From: Globodera rostochiensis
Taxonomy: Eukaryota > Nematoda > Chromadorea > Rhabditida > Heteroderidae
Reading direction: 5' to 3'
NCBI GenBank assembly: GCA_018350325.1
Contig: JAEVLN010000006.1
Location: 1,573,193-1,637,192, forward strand
DNA: 64,000 bases
Made by a program: the position numbers and the translations under genes. The notes under the pieces are model-generated. The model was given only the letters and a program-made list of their open reading frames with translations, did not search any database and was not told where the DNA came from. Shown here piece by piece: positions 32,350 through 41,889 of the stretch. The stretch's first letter is position 1. Each line of letters starts with the position of its first letter.

Positions 32350-33430
32350 TGCATTGTGCAGAATCGGCCAACTTGAGCAGGTCGAGAACATTTTTTGCTG
32401 GAATTTTTGGGTTTATTGGAAATCCATTAATATGTATTTTGTTATAAATTTAAATTATTTCAGTAAAGAAATTGCTCCAAAATTCTATTATAACCCATTA
32501 TTTCTAAATTCTGATTTTCGGATTTCGAAATCGCAAACCTCCCCTGCATTTAGTTATAATGTACGATTCGGAAAATATGGATGTCCGGAAGTTGCAATTG
32601 AAACGGCCTCCAGAAATTCCATGAACTGCTCCATGTTGATGCCCAGCAGCCCGTCCAAATTGATCGTTCGTTGCTGCTTCTCCTTCATGTCCACGCTAAG
32701 CATTCTTCGAACCATTGGCGAGACGGACATCAGTCGAAGGGCGGACACCGTCACCTGACGGTCGTCGATATTCACCGTCAAATCGTCGTCCAAAGAACTG
32801 AGCGGAGGACATGGACTTAAAAATAAAATTGTGAATAAATAAATAAATTGTCGGTAAACTGAAAAATATCAAAAAAAAATTGGGTTTATATACAAATTAT
32901 ATATCAATCGCCAAACGCTCGTCGAGCTGATTACGAATTCGCAAAAATTTCTTGGCGGACTCAACTATGAAGAAAGTTATAGCCTCTCAAAGTTGGCCAC
33001 AAATTTACTTAAACGCCCTTTTTTAATTTCAACCGATTCAAAAACCGCTTTAAATGCTCAAATTTGATTTTCCATTGACGAATTCGTAGTCAGAGCAACA
33101 AATAACATATTATCAGACAATTTTTAGAATAAAAGCTCGACGAGCGGAGTCGATTGGTATATAATTTGTATGCAAAACCAATTTTTTTGGTTTCTTGTTT
33201 TTCCAAAATGTCTTACTTCTCCACAATTTCTCATTTTTTGAGAAGTCTGATAACAATAGAAGTCGGGTCTTCGATCCTCTCGGTAGTTCTGCCTCTGTTG
33301 AGTATGATTTGCTAAAAATTTGTGAAGCAAAAATCCAATTTTTCATTAAATTTCACCTTCTCGAAAAGCTGCGTCCTTTTGGTCCATTTCCAAAAAAGAA
33401 TTTGAGCCAACGGTTCCTCCGGCAGTGAAT
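32350..33430 (-). pseudogene. BTB gene copy C, fragmentary
   Basis: Minus strand. A BTB exon (32815-32565: DDDLTVNIDD, VSALRLMSVSP, GINMEQFMEFLEA) is followed by only the first 12 codons of the last exon (NVLDLLKLAD), which then breaks off near 32360. Upstream, 33430-33330 matches the second exon (EPLAQILFWKWTKRTQLF) but exon 1 is absent. A fold-back repeat (32891-33170) sits between. One leucine is inserted in the NLDGLLGI segment. A pseudogene is likely, although the BTB exon itself stays open. Confidence 0.65.
32891..33170. mobile_element. Fold-back repeat between BTB exons
   Basis: TACAAATTATATATCAATCG with cgctcgtcgagct, matched by inverted agctcgacgagcg and CGATTGGTATATAATTTGTA. Related in motif to the accgagaggagtcgattg repeats. 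Confidence 0.65.
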
Positions 33431-34876
33431 GGAATGGACACGGACGGACGGACGGATGTGCGCTGATTCATTGAAATTGACGGCTTTTGAGTACATTTTT
33501 GTGAATAGCGTTTTATTGATTGAACAATTCCAATCATCGGCAATTCCCAAGTGATGCGTGTCGTAAAAAATTTTAATAAAATACCAAAAATTTTTTGAAA
33601 AAATCACCACATGCTTCAAAAAAATACCGTATTTTTAAAATTTTGGTTGCAAATCTCGTTACAAATTGAGTCAAAATTTCAAAATTTTCTCGATATCTGC
33701 ACCGCCGACCCTCTCATCCCAGATTCAGTGAAAACTAATAAATTTAATTTAGCAATTACCCCCCCCCCCCTCTATTACCAAAAAATCCGGCGGTGGTTGT
33801 CACATTAGTCCGAAAACCACGCCATCTCCCCGCCTATATTCCCGTTGTCCATTGCCCGTATTTAAAGTAGTGATCTTTGGACTTTCCCAACGAATGTTTG
33901 CCCCCCCCCCAATCTCGACCCCAAATTGTTCTATAAATAATCCACTCTTGACTCTTTTTCGGCATGCCACGCTCTTCTGGTAAAATGCCTTAGTCGAGTT
34001 GACCCATTCGGCTTGCCCCACCCCCAACCTTGACTCCTATTTAAAAGCCTCCCCCCCCCGCACCCCAAACAACACACACTTCTTTCCCCCTGACTCTAAG
34101 CCTAAGCCTAAAATTTTAGACGTAAAAATCCCAAAATAGTTTTTAGAATAGGTCCAAATAACCTCGTCAAACGACGAATTTCCTGGCTAAAACATGTTTT
34201 CGTGCCTGAATTTTTTGTAGCAAATTTTGTTTTTTTGATTTTGCTGAATTCATTTTTTTTGTTTACATATAAAAAGTGTCCAATTGGCTTTGTTTGCACC
34301 TTTTTTTTTTGTTGACATTCATATTGGATGATAGTATCGGCACCGTCGACCGCCCCCCCCCAAACTGATCCAAAAATAACGAAAAGTCTGCCAATTTTTG
34401 TGAAAACTTCCGGATTTTTTGCCTAAAACTCCAAAAACCGGAATTTTCCGGACCAAAAATGCATAGGAAATCCGGTTACATCCATAATACACAACAAACA
34501 TATAGACTAAAACAAATTAATTACATTTTAAATGACTGTAAAAAAAGAATAAAACCTAATTAATTCTTTCAATTCCAACTTTGCACCCATTTTTGTTGAT
34601 CCTTTTGATCCACATCATATTGGATGTAATAGCCAATGTTTGGATGTTTAGCTCAATATCGCCGCCGGACGGTTGTCGTCGCCAAAATTATAATCGCCGG
34701 GGGGGGGCATGTGGGACAAAGAGATGAATAAAATATACCAAACAAAAATAAGTCGGAATATTAAAAGCGGGGGATTCAACGCCGGCGGGGAGGAGGGGGG
34801 GGGGCATTGGCTTCCTTTGCTTTACATTATTTGCCCATTCATTCCAACAACATTTACCTATCTGCCGTTTCTTTAA
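33431..34876. other. Intergenic DNA
   Basis: Copies of the ggcaccgccgacc repeat near 33690 and 34330, poly-C runs (33758, 33900, 34049), and no supported exon. Confidence 0.45.
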
Positions 34877-34927
34877 ATGTCGCTGGGCCGGCGCTCTGCT
34901 GATGATTCGGCCGGAGACGATTTGACC
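34877..34927 (+). CDS. Possible first exon (unknown or cyclase-linked)
   Basis: ATG frame MSLGRRSADDSAGDDLT before a gtgttt donor. It is GC-rich compared with its flanks. It could start the adenylyl cyclase gene downstream, but the phase does not match the exon at 35723, so another exon would be needed between them. Confidence 0.22.
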
Positions 34928-35355
34928 GTGTTTTTAAATAAACCAGTAAAAAATCTAGTCTACAAAAACTAATTAATAAGCCATGAATTATTCCTCAAAA
35001 ACTCCAAAAATTAAACTAAAATTATTTGAACCATTGAAAAGTAAACTTACCTACCGAACTTGAACTTTTCTGATCAAAATTCAATTTCTATTTTTGTGTC
35101 CTATAATTCTCCTTCACACTTCCAATTCACTTTTTAGCTCTTTTCCTATCAAAATTTGCTTTTACACCAAAAGTTAAATAACATTAAGAAAGAGCATAAC
35201 GGATTGTTGAATGAAGGAGATGATCAAAAGGGATTCAAAAATTGCATTCAGCATTTTTTCCGAATTTTACATCAATTTCGAACCCCGGACCCGAACCAGT
35301 ACAATTTTTGAAATTCCGATTTTATACAAAACAACCTGAAATTAGATTATTTTTT

Positions 35356-35509
35356 TAGAGCCCGACCTGGACCTGGATCCAGGCCTGGATTTTTCCTGGA
35401 TCCAAAGTCCAGGTCCAGTGGAGCCTTCAAAACCCTGGATTTTTTTGTCCAGGAAATCAGGTCCAGACACCTTCCTAAAATCCAGGATTTTTCAAAATAT
35501 CGGGCTCTA
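35356..35509. mobile_element. Short MITE, TAGAGCCCG ends
   Basis: Inverted TAGAGCCCGACCTGGA / CGGGCTCTA with cctggatccagg palindromes inside, flanked by T-rich sequence (ATTTTTT). A truncated relative is at 6297-6411. Confidence 0.6.
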
Positions 35510-35722
35510 ATTTTTTTGTTTTGTTCAGAGAAAAGTTCAAGTTAGGTAGGTATGTTATGTACTTTCGTTTCTTGAAAAAATAAAAAAACACGGCCGAATT
35601 GTCTCAAGCCAAACTGTCCGTACACCGCTGGACCCCCCCCCCCCCCCCCAAATCGAAAAAGTGTCCTTGGCTTAAGCCGCTATTCTATTAACAAATTCAA
35701 TTAATTTTCTTCTTTAATTTAG

Positions 35723-36130
35723 TCGATTTGATGAGCTTTCTCGATGATGAAAGCAATAGGGCCAGCGGCTTCATCCGCAGCGGCCGCATAATGTCCAGTC
35801 GTCGAGGAGGAGGTGACACTTTGTCTTTAACTGGTGGTTAGGCCCCAAAAAGTGAAAAAACGAATAATTTCAAGACTAATTGCCAGTTGAATTTTGTGTC
35901 TATTGATTAACCAAAAAAGTTCGATTTTTTAAAGATATTTTTAGCCTGAAATTGTTTGGGCGAATGAATAATCATTATCTTCAATTTAATTTGAATTTTT
36001 TTCATACTTAAATTTCATTACATTTTGAAATGTTTAAGCTTCTGCGAGCACACAAACCAATCTTGGGGACGGCGATTCGAGACAATGTTCCGGTTTGACG
36101 CCCGAATTGCAAAGGCCGCCGCTGGGGCCG
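35723..36130 (+). CDS. Two N-terminal exons, probably of the adenylyl cyclase locus
   Basis: Exon 35723-35812 (acceptor aatttag, donor gtgaca) codes DLMSFLDDESNRASGFIRSG then RIMSSRRGG. Exon 36039-36130 (acceptor tttaag, donor gtacgg) continues in matching phase with SASTQTNLGDGDSRQCSGLT and PELQRPPLGP. Both are GC-rich and open. They are low-complexity, as expected for the cytosolic N-terminus of a cyclase, but there is no diagnostic motif; the link to the cyclase rests on position and strand only. Confidence 0.4.
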
Positions 36131-36879
36131 GTACGGAAAATTTGTTTAAAATTAAATGAAAATTGTTGTGCAACGGCACATTTATTGGTTCTTGTGCAAC
36201 GGCACAGTTTAAGTTACAAAAAACAGTTAAATAAATATTCCCCAAAGTAGGGAAATTAGAGAATTTTATAAAATGGCCGGCCTAAAAAAAATTCCCTAGG
36301 GGGTATGATTTGTAACTTGTTTTGTTTCCAAACGTGTTTTTGAAGGTAGAAGAAAATTTGAAGGGTTTCCAAATCTGTTTTAACAATTTAAAAATCACTT
36401 TTTTTTCTCCAAAACCGATGGTTTAGTTGTGTCATCATCATTTTTGCATTCACATAATTCTAATTGTCGTTTTGAAAGGCTATCACTTTCCTACATATTT
36501 ACCCCCCCCCCCCCCCTCTCCATTATTCCATCGATTCATCCCCCCCCCCCCCTAGGCGTTTGTGTTGGAAATTTTGTGGTCCCAAAGTTGGAACATGATC
36601 ATATTTTTGGGATGGAATTTTGGTGACTAACACGCACGCCCCCACCCCAAAAAAAGGAATCCTTTTCATTTTCATTATTCTTTACTTAAAGGCATTGCAA
36701 TGCCTTGACTCATCTCTCATTTTTGGGCAGGAATCCGATCCCGAATGGCCTCCGTCATTCGCTCATCTCCCCCCATTATCGTTCACATTTGTCATGCCAA
36801 AAAATTAATTAATAATTAAATCCTTAAACACCCACCCCCTCCAGGTATGAAACGACAAATTTTTTTGCTGTTTATTCAG

Positions 36880-37486
36880 CTAGCCGTCCAGGCGGCCATC
36901 TGCGGCGTGCTCGGCGGCCTGAAGAAGTGGCCATTCGACATAATGAGCAACGACGTGACGCTGGCCAACCACACGGAGAGTTCGGGAGTGCCGGGGTCAG
37001 CCCAATGAATGTGTTCATTTCTGATCAATAAACGATCCGTCCCTTTTGATCAAAGACGGATTAGATCAGGAAATGATCAGATTAAATTTAATGTTGGTTC
37101 AAAATGATCATTCCTGATCAAGAAACGATCCGTCCCTTTTGATCAACGACGGATTTGATCAGGAAATGATCAGATTACATTAAATTTAATGTTGGTCACC
37201 GGGGTCAGCCCAATGAATGTGATCAAAATGATCATTCCTGATCAATAAACGATCCGTCCTTTTGATCAAAGACGGATTCGATCAGGAAATGATCAGATTA
37301 AATTTATTTGTTGGTCAAAATGCCAAATCCTCCACTTTTAGTCGAATTCACATAACGGACGCGACGTTGGGCGCACTGAATGGCGCGTACCGAGTGGAAG
37401 TTGGCAATGGTTCGGAACGCTCAAAGCATTTGGTGGAGCAGGGCATCAAGCAGACCTGGCTCGTCGTGTCCGAGGAGGGCAAAAAG
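36880..37486 (+). pseudogene. Adenylyl cyclase catalytic domain, second half (fragment 1)
   Basis: Exon about 36880-36995 codes [20 protein letters not shown] then [12 protein letters not shown]. After an intron full of palindromic repeats, exon 37342-37486 (acceptor ttttag, phase matched) codes RIHITDATLGALNGAYRVEV and on to SEEGKK, with donor gtgggc. This is the C-terminal half of the first class III cyclase domain, with the conserved W.FD..SNDV.LAN segment. The first half should precede it but is absent; it is found downstream instead (37692-38387). The enzyme would make cAMP at the plasma membrane, but this fragment alone cannot form an active site. Confidence 0.65.
36996..37320 (+). repeat. 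Tandem palindromic repeats in a cyclase intron
   Basis: About three units of roughly 90-130 bp: TGATCATTCCTGATCA.. CGATCCGTCC..TTTTGATCAA..GACGGAT..TGATCAGGAAATGATCA, each a near-perfect hairpin. The third unit restarts with ccggggtcagcccaatgaat, i.e. the exon end plus donor. The same array is at 38388-38864. Confidence 0.85.
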
Positions 37487-37691
37487 GTGGGCGATAAATT
37501 TGAAAAATATATTTTCAACATTTTGGACAGTGGTCGGATGGGGTTAAGATCAGCGGATGCTGTTTAATCAAGAAAATTCTTACAATAATTTCATCCGTGA
37601 TCTGAATGTTCAACACCATCCTTTTGGTCATATTAAAATTAAATTTGATTTTTTTTTATTAAAAAAGCAAAAATATACGACACCTTTTCAG

Positions 37692-38387
37692 CACTTTCGC
37701 AAGAAAGCGCCTCCGGCGTTGAGCAATGAGCTGCAACTGACCGGCAATGATTGCATGCGAATCAAAATCCTCGGCGACTGTTACAATTGCGTCAGCGGTT
37801 GGCCCAAATTTTTTTTATTAATAAAATTAATATTTGTAGACAAAAAGTTATGTAATTTCTTTTAATTTTTAATAAACGGGATTAATGGACAAAAAAATAT
37901 GAAAAAAATCGCGTTCCATTACTTTTCATTTCCCGAAGCCCGTCCGGACCACACGATTTGCGCTGTTGCCATGGGCTTGGACATGATCCACACAATAAAG
38001 TGAATGAATGCCCCCCATCTGTTAAACAAAAATAAAAAATAAATTTGCAGATTCAAATATTTTTTTCCGATTTTTCAAATCGCATTTTAATTTTCACTAT
38101 TTAACTTAATAATTTAAATTATTAACTGAACAAATTTATTAAAAGTTTATCGAATTTTTTGTTTAAAAAATCTTTCATTCTCCCAATTTTCGGGTTTTAA
38201 TTTAAATATTTTTTCCTTTTTTTTGCAGGTTGGTCCGCGAGCTATACGGCGTCAACGTGAATATGCGCGTGGGCATTCACAGCGGCAAAGCGCACTGCGG
38301 GGCGCTCGGCGGCCTGAAGAATTGGCCATTCGACATAATGAGCAACGAGACGCTGGCCAACCGCACGGAGAGTTCGGGAGTGCCGGG
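37692..38387 (+). pseudogene. Adenylyl cyclase catalytic domain, first half (fragment 2)
   Basis: Exons 37692-37797 (MRIKILGDCYNCVSG), 37939-37999 (ARPDHTICAVAMGLDMIHTI) and 38229-38387 ([20 protein letters not shown], then [20 protein letters not shown]). Acceptors and donors fit GT-AG and the phases agree throughout. GDCYxCVSG and [10 protein letters not shown] are hallmarks of the first (C1) domain of metazoan membrane adenylyl cyclases. Compared with the usual SNDVTLAN, one residue pair is reduced (SNETLAN). The next exon, RIHIT..., is not found downstream: the intron repeats run into the palindromic element at 38865. With fragment 1 this is a permuted arrangement. Confidence 0.7.
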
Positions 38388-38864
38388 GTCAGCCCACTAA
38401 TGTGTTCAAAATGATCTTTCCTGATCAAGTAGCGATCCGTCCCTTTTGATCAACGACGGATTCGATCAGCAAATGATCAGATTACATTAAATTTAATGTT
38501 GGTCACCGGGGTCAGCCCAATGAATGTGATCAAAATGATCTTTCCTGATCAAGTAGCGATCCGTCCCTTTTGGTCAACGACGGATTTGATCAGGAAATGA
38601 TCAGATTAAATTTAATGTTGGTCACCTGGGTCAGCCCACTGAATGTGTTCAAAATGATCATTCCTGATCAAGAAACGATCCGTCCCTTTTGATCAACGAC
38701 GGATTCGATCAGCAAATGATCAGATTACATTAAATTTAATGTTGGTCACCGGGGTCAGCCCAATGAATGTGATCAAAATGATCATTCCTGATCAATAAAC
38801 GATCCGTCCTTTTGACCAAAGACGGATTTGATCAGGAAATGATCAGATTAAATTTTATGTTGGT
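38388..38864 (+). repeat. Tandem palindromic repeats, second array
   Basis: About four units of 115-125 bp, each with caccggggtcagcccaatga, the tgatca...tgatca hairpin and ttaaatttaatgttggt. The array starts at the donor of the cyclase exon and is cut at its right end by the terminus of the palindromic element. Confidence 0.85.
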
Positions 38865-39293
38865 AGTAGTTACTACCTGAAAATTCACCGGATTACGGTA
38901 GCCGCCCATACCTATGGAGGGGGTGGGGTGCCAAGTGAGCGCCAGCCAGCCAAGTGAGCGCGGGCCATCTGAGGCCCAGCCAAGTGAGTCCTAAAGCCAA
39001 AACCTATTGGCAGGGTCCTGCGCGACTTTATGCAAATTTTGGTCCTGCGCGACCCTCTCGCGCACCTGGCTCTGCACCTGCGCGAGATTATGCAAATTTC
39101 GCCTGCGCGACTTTATTTAATATTTATTTTATTTATTAATATTTTCATTTATTTTAAAACTCTGCGCGAGTCACTCGCGCACCCTGCGCGACTTTTTTTA
39201 ATTATTTAAATTTAAATTTTGAATTTTTGACTGCGCGAGATTTCAAATATTCTTAAAATTATTTTTTAATCAAATAAAATCATTTTCATCCCG

Positions 39294-39365
39294 AGGGATT
39301 TGAACTTTCGCTCAGCGGTTGTCGAACCTAGCACACTAACCACTTGGCCAAGCTTCATTGCAAGA
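39294..39365 (-). repeat. tRNA-like module in left arm (outer)
   Basis: Minus strand: A-box-like TGGCCAAGTGGTTAGTG and B-box-like AAGTTCAAATCCC, with a variable-arm-like segment gctgagcg. No 7-bp acceptor stem is apparent. Its partner on the right arm is at about 44970-45040. Confidence 0.45.
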
Positions 39366-39821
39366 AAGGGAATATAATTCGCCTATAAGCCAAAAATTTC
39401 CCAAAAATTCTTTTAGCGCTTCTTTCTCATTTATTTCTTTTAAATGAATATTTTAAAAATAAGAGTAATCATTTTAAAAGCCCCAGATTTAAATAATAAT
39501 AATTATAAACGTAAAAATAAATTCTAAATATAAACCAAAAATTTAAAACTTGAAACTTTTGCAAGTCTTGGTGACAAGATTAATTTGTTTTGGTCAAATA
39601 TTTGAAAGGGATTTGTATAGTAAACATATAAAAAATTGCGCGCCAATTTTATTTTGAATCATTTGAAATGGATTTCTCGATTTGATTGATGGGTTTCTAT
39701 TTTTAGCTCTTAAATTCAAATAAAAAGGGTCTGCTTGGGAGAAATTGTACCAATTTTTACTCATTGCTGCTCTTCGGCATTTTTTACTTTACGATTTGGT
39801 TTTTAGCTTACACTTTAAATA

Positions 39822-41889
39822 ATGGCATTTTTGGCGGATGACGACCTGCCACCCCTTTTGGAGGGGCCGTTCAGCCCTGCAATGGATGCCGATGCCCTGC
39901 TGGAAGAAGCACCGCCGCTGGAAGCTGTACTTGAACGCCTTCATCATGAGGAGATTGTGGGGGCACCTTAATAAACTATAAAAACATTTTCTAACTGTTC
40001 GGGATTTTTTTCAGGTTCCTGCGCACCCAAAGGCAGCAGTACGCGCACAACGGAAAGAGCCGGCAGTGAACAAGGAGTTGGACGCCGAGCAGTTCAATGG
40101 GGCGCATTGGATGTGCCTGGCAGCGGCACAGGCTTGCAGTGGGCGATTTAAAGGTGTGGCAAAATAAATTAAAATAATACATAATAATTAACTCAATCAC
40201 TGAACAAAAGGACTTTTGCCCCACCCCATACGCCTTGAAGGGGGTCTCGCGCACATGCCCCACCTTTTGGGCACTGCGCAGCTTTATGTAAATTTTTTCT
40301 CCTGCGCAGCCCGCTTGCGCACCCTGCGCGAAATTATGCAAATTTTTTTTACCTTGCGTGTACCACCTCCCCTGGGCAACTTTATTATATTTATATTTAT
40401 TTATTTTAATATATTTTTTTTTTACTGCGCAAGGTACTTGCGCACCCTGCGCGACTTTTTTAAATTATTTAAATTTAAATTTTGAATTTTTGACTGCGCG
40501 AGATTTCAAATATTTTTAAAATTATTTTTAATTAAATAAAATCATTTTCATCGAGCGGGGTTTGAACTCCCTCGCTCGTCGGTGGCCGAACCTCGCACAT
40601 TAACCACTTGGCCACAGCCTCATTGAGTGAAAGGGAATATAATTCGCCTATAAGCCAAAAATTTCCCCAAAAATTTATTTTAAGTGCTTTTCTCATTTAT
40701 TTCTTGTAATTAAATATTTATAAAGTAAAAATTATTTTTAAAATTTCATTTTGTTCAAGCATTTCGTTTTCTCGGCCGCTTTATGCTCAACTTTATTTGG
40801 GGGTCGGCATACCCCGAGGACATTTTGAAGGCGCTCTTCGCCATGACCTTGCCTTACGCGGTGCAGGGAGCGGAAGCAATGAATATTGTCGCTGATCACT
40901 TCATCTTTCTACTTTCTGCGCGGCATTTGGACTACGAAATTGCGCTTCACTTCAAAAAGATCGACAATACAACGACGGAGGCAATTTTGACGCGCTTTGA
41001 GATGGTGGACCAAAGCAACAAATCAAAGGAGAGGCCTTCAATCTGCGAGGAATCTTTTGTCATTGACATCACGGCGATTGACAGCGGAGGGAAGCGGAAA
41101 AAACTGGCAGGCAAAGGGCGGCTCAAGGAGTTCAGCATCAACTACACCATCCATCAGGGGGCAACGTACGACTTGACAAACAACGACAACCTTTGTCTCT
41201 TCCGGGCGTTTGAATTTCTGCGGATGAAGTTTGTGATGCCTCAACAACGGTTCAGCGAATATAAGCGGGCCCCGGCAAAACAGCTTAATGATGTGCACGC
41301 TTTGTGCAGAGCATGCAACATTGATTTGTCCCAGCCATTTTATTCGGTTGAAGAGTATGGCGAAAGAATTCAGGTATGTTGGCTCAAACTAATAATAATT
41401 TTAGCAATAATATTTTATTTTAAGGCCTTTTATAATCAACTTCATCCCGGAATGTTCCGGTTGTTCTGCTTCGAGACATCGGGCAAAATGAAGCCTTCTT
41501 GGAAATCGGATGTGGACGACTACCAGCACGAACTTTGTGTGCTGTTCACGGAGGGCGATGAAGGGGCGGCTGGGCACTATGATGCAATCAAGGCGCCTGG
41601 TCGGCTCTTCAACCAGAAAGGAAATTACTGCTTTGGGGTATGCAAAGCGGCTAAGATGCGAGATAAAAAATTTAAATTTTAGTGCGAAATGCCTTATCTT
41701 CAACCAAATCGCCATAACGCAACCTGCAAATGGAAGTGCCACAATTGTCAACGCGTGGGGAACTTGTTCAGAGGAAACTGCGACAACAAAAACGACACCT
41801 TCTTCGAAACATGCTTGGGCTGCAATAAGGCTAATAAAACCAATTAAAATTAATTTAATTTTCATTTTTAGACTTTTAAATGCGGAGAA
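39822..41889 (+). pseudogene. Maverick-type DNA polymerase B, 5' part, left-arm copy
   Basis: Exons 39822-39956 (ATG, acidic start MAFLADDDLPPLLEG), 40015-40153, 40760-41373, 41425-41637, 41683-41829, and 41872 to the fold at 41889. All phases match. The fifth exon is Cys-rich (paired cysteines, probably zinc-binding) and is followed by a GC-AG intron (gctaat...tttag). The coding sequence then hits the palindrome centre, so the polymerase domains are missing on this strand. The gene family is the protein-primed type B polymerase of nematode Mavericks; the assignment comes from the mirror copy, which reaches the exonuclease motif. Confidence 0.65.
40548..40625 (-). repeat. tRNA-like module in left arm (inner)
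   Basis: Minus strand: TGGCCAAGTGGTTAATGTG and AGTTCAAACCCC with flanks like the outer copy. Both lie next to the phrases gggaatataattcgcctata and gcgcgagatttcaaatat, so a stretch of about 0.5 kb is duplicated within each arm. Confidence 0.45.
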
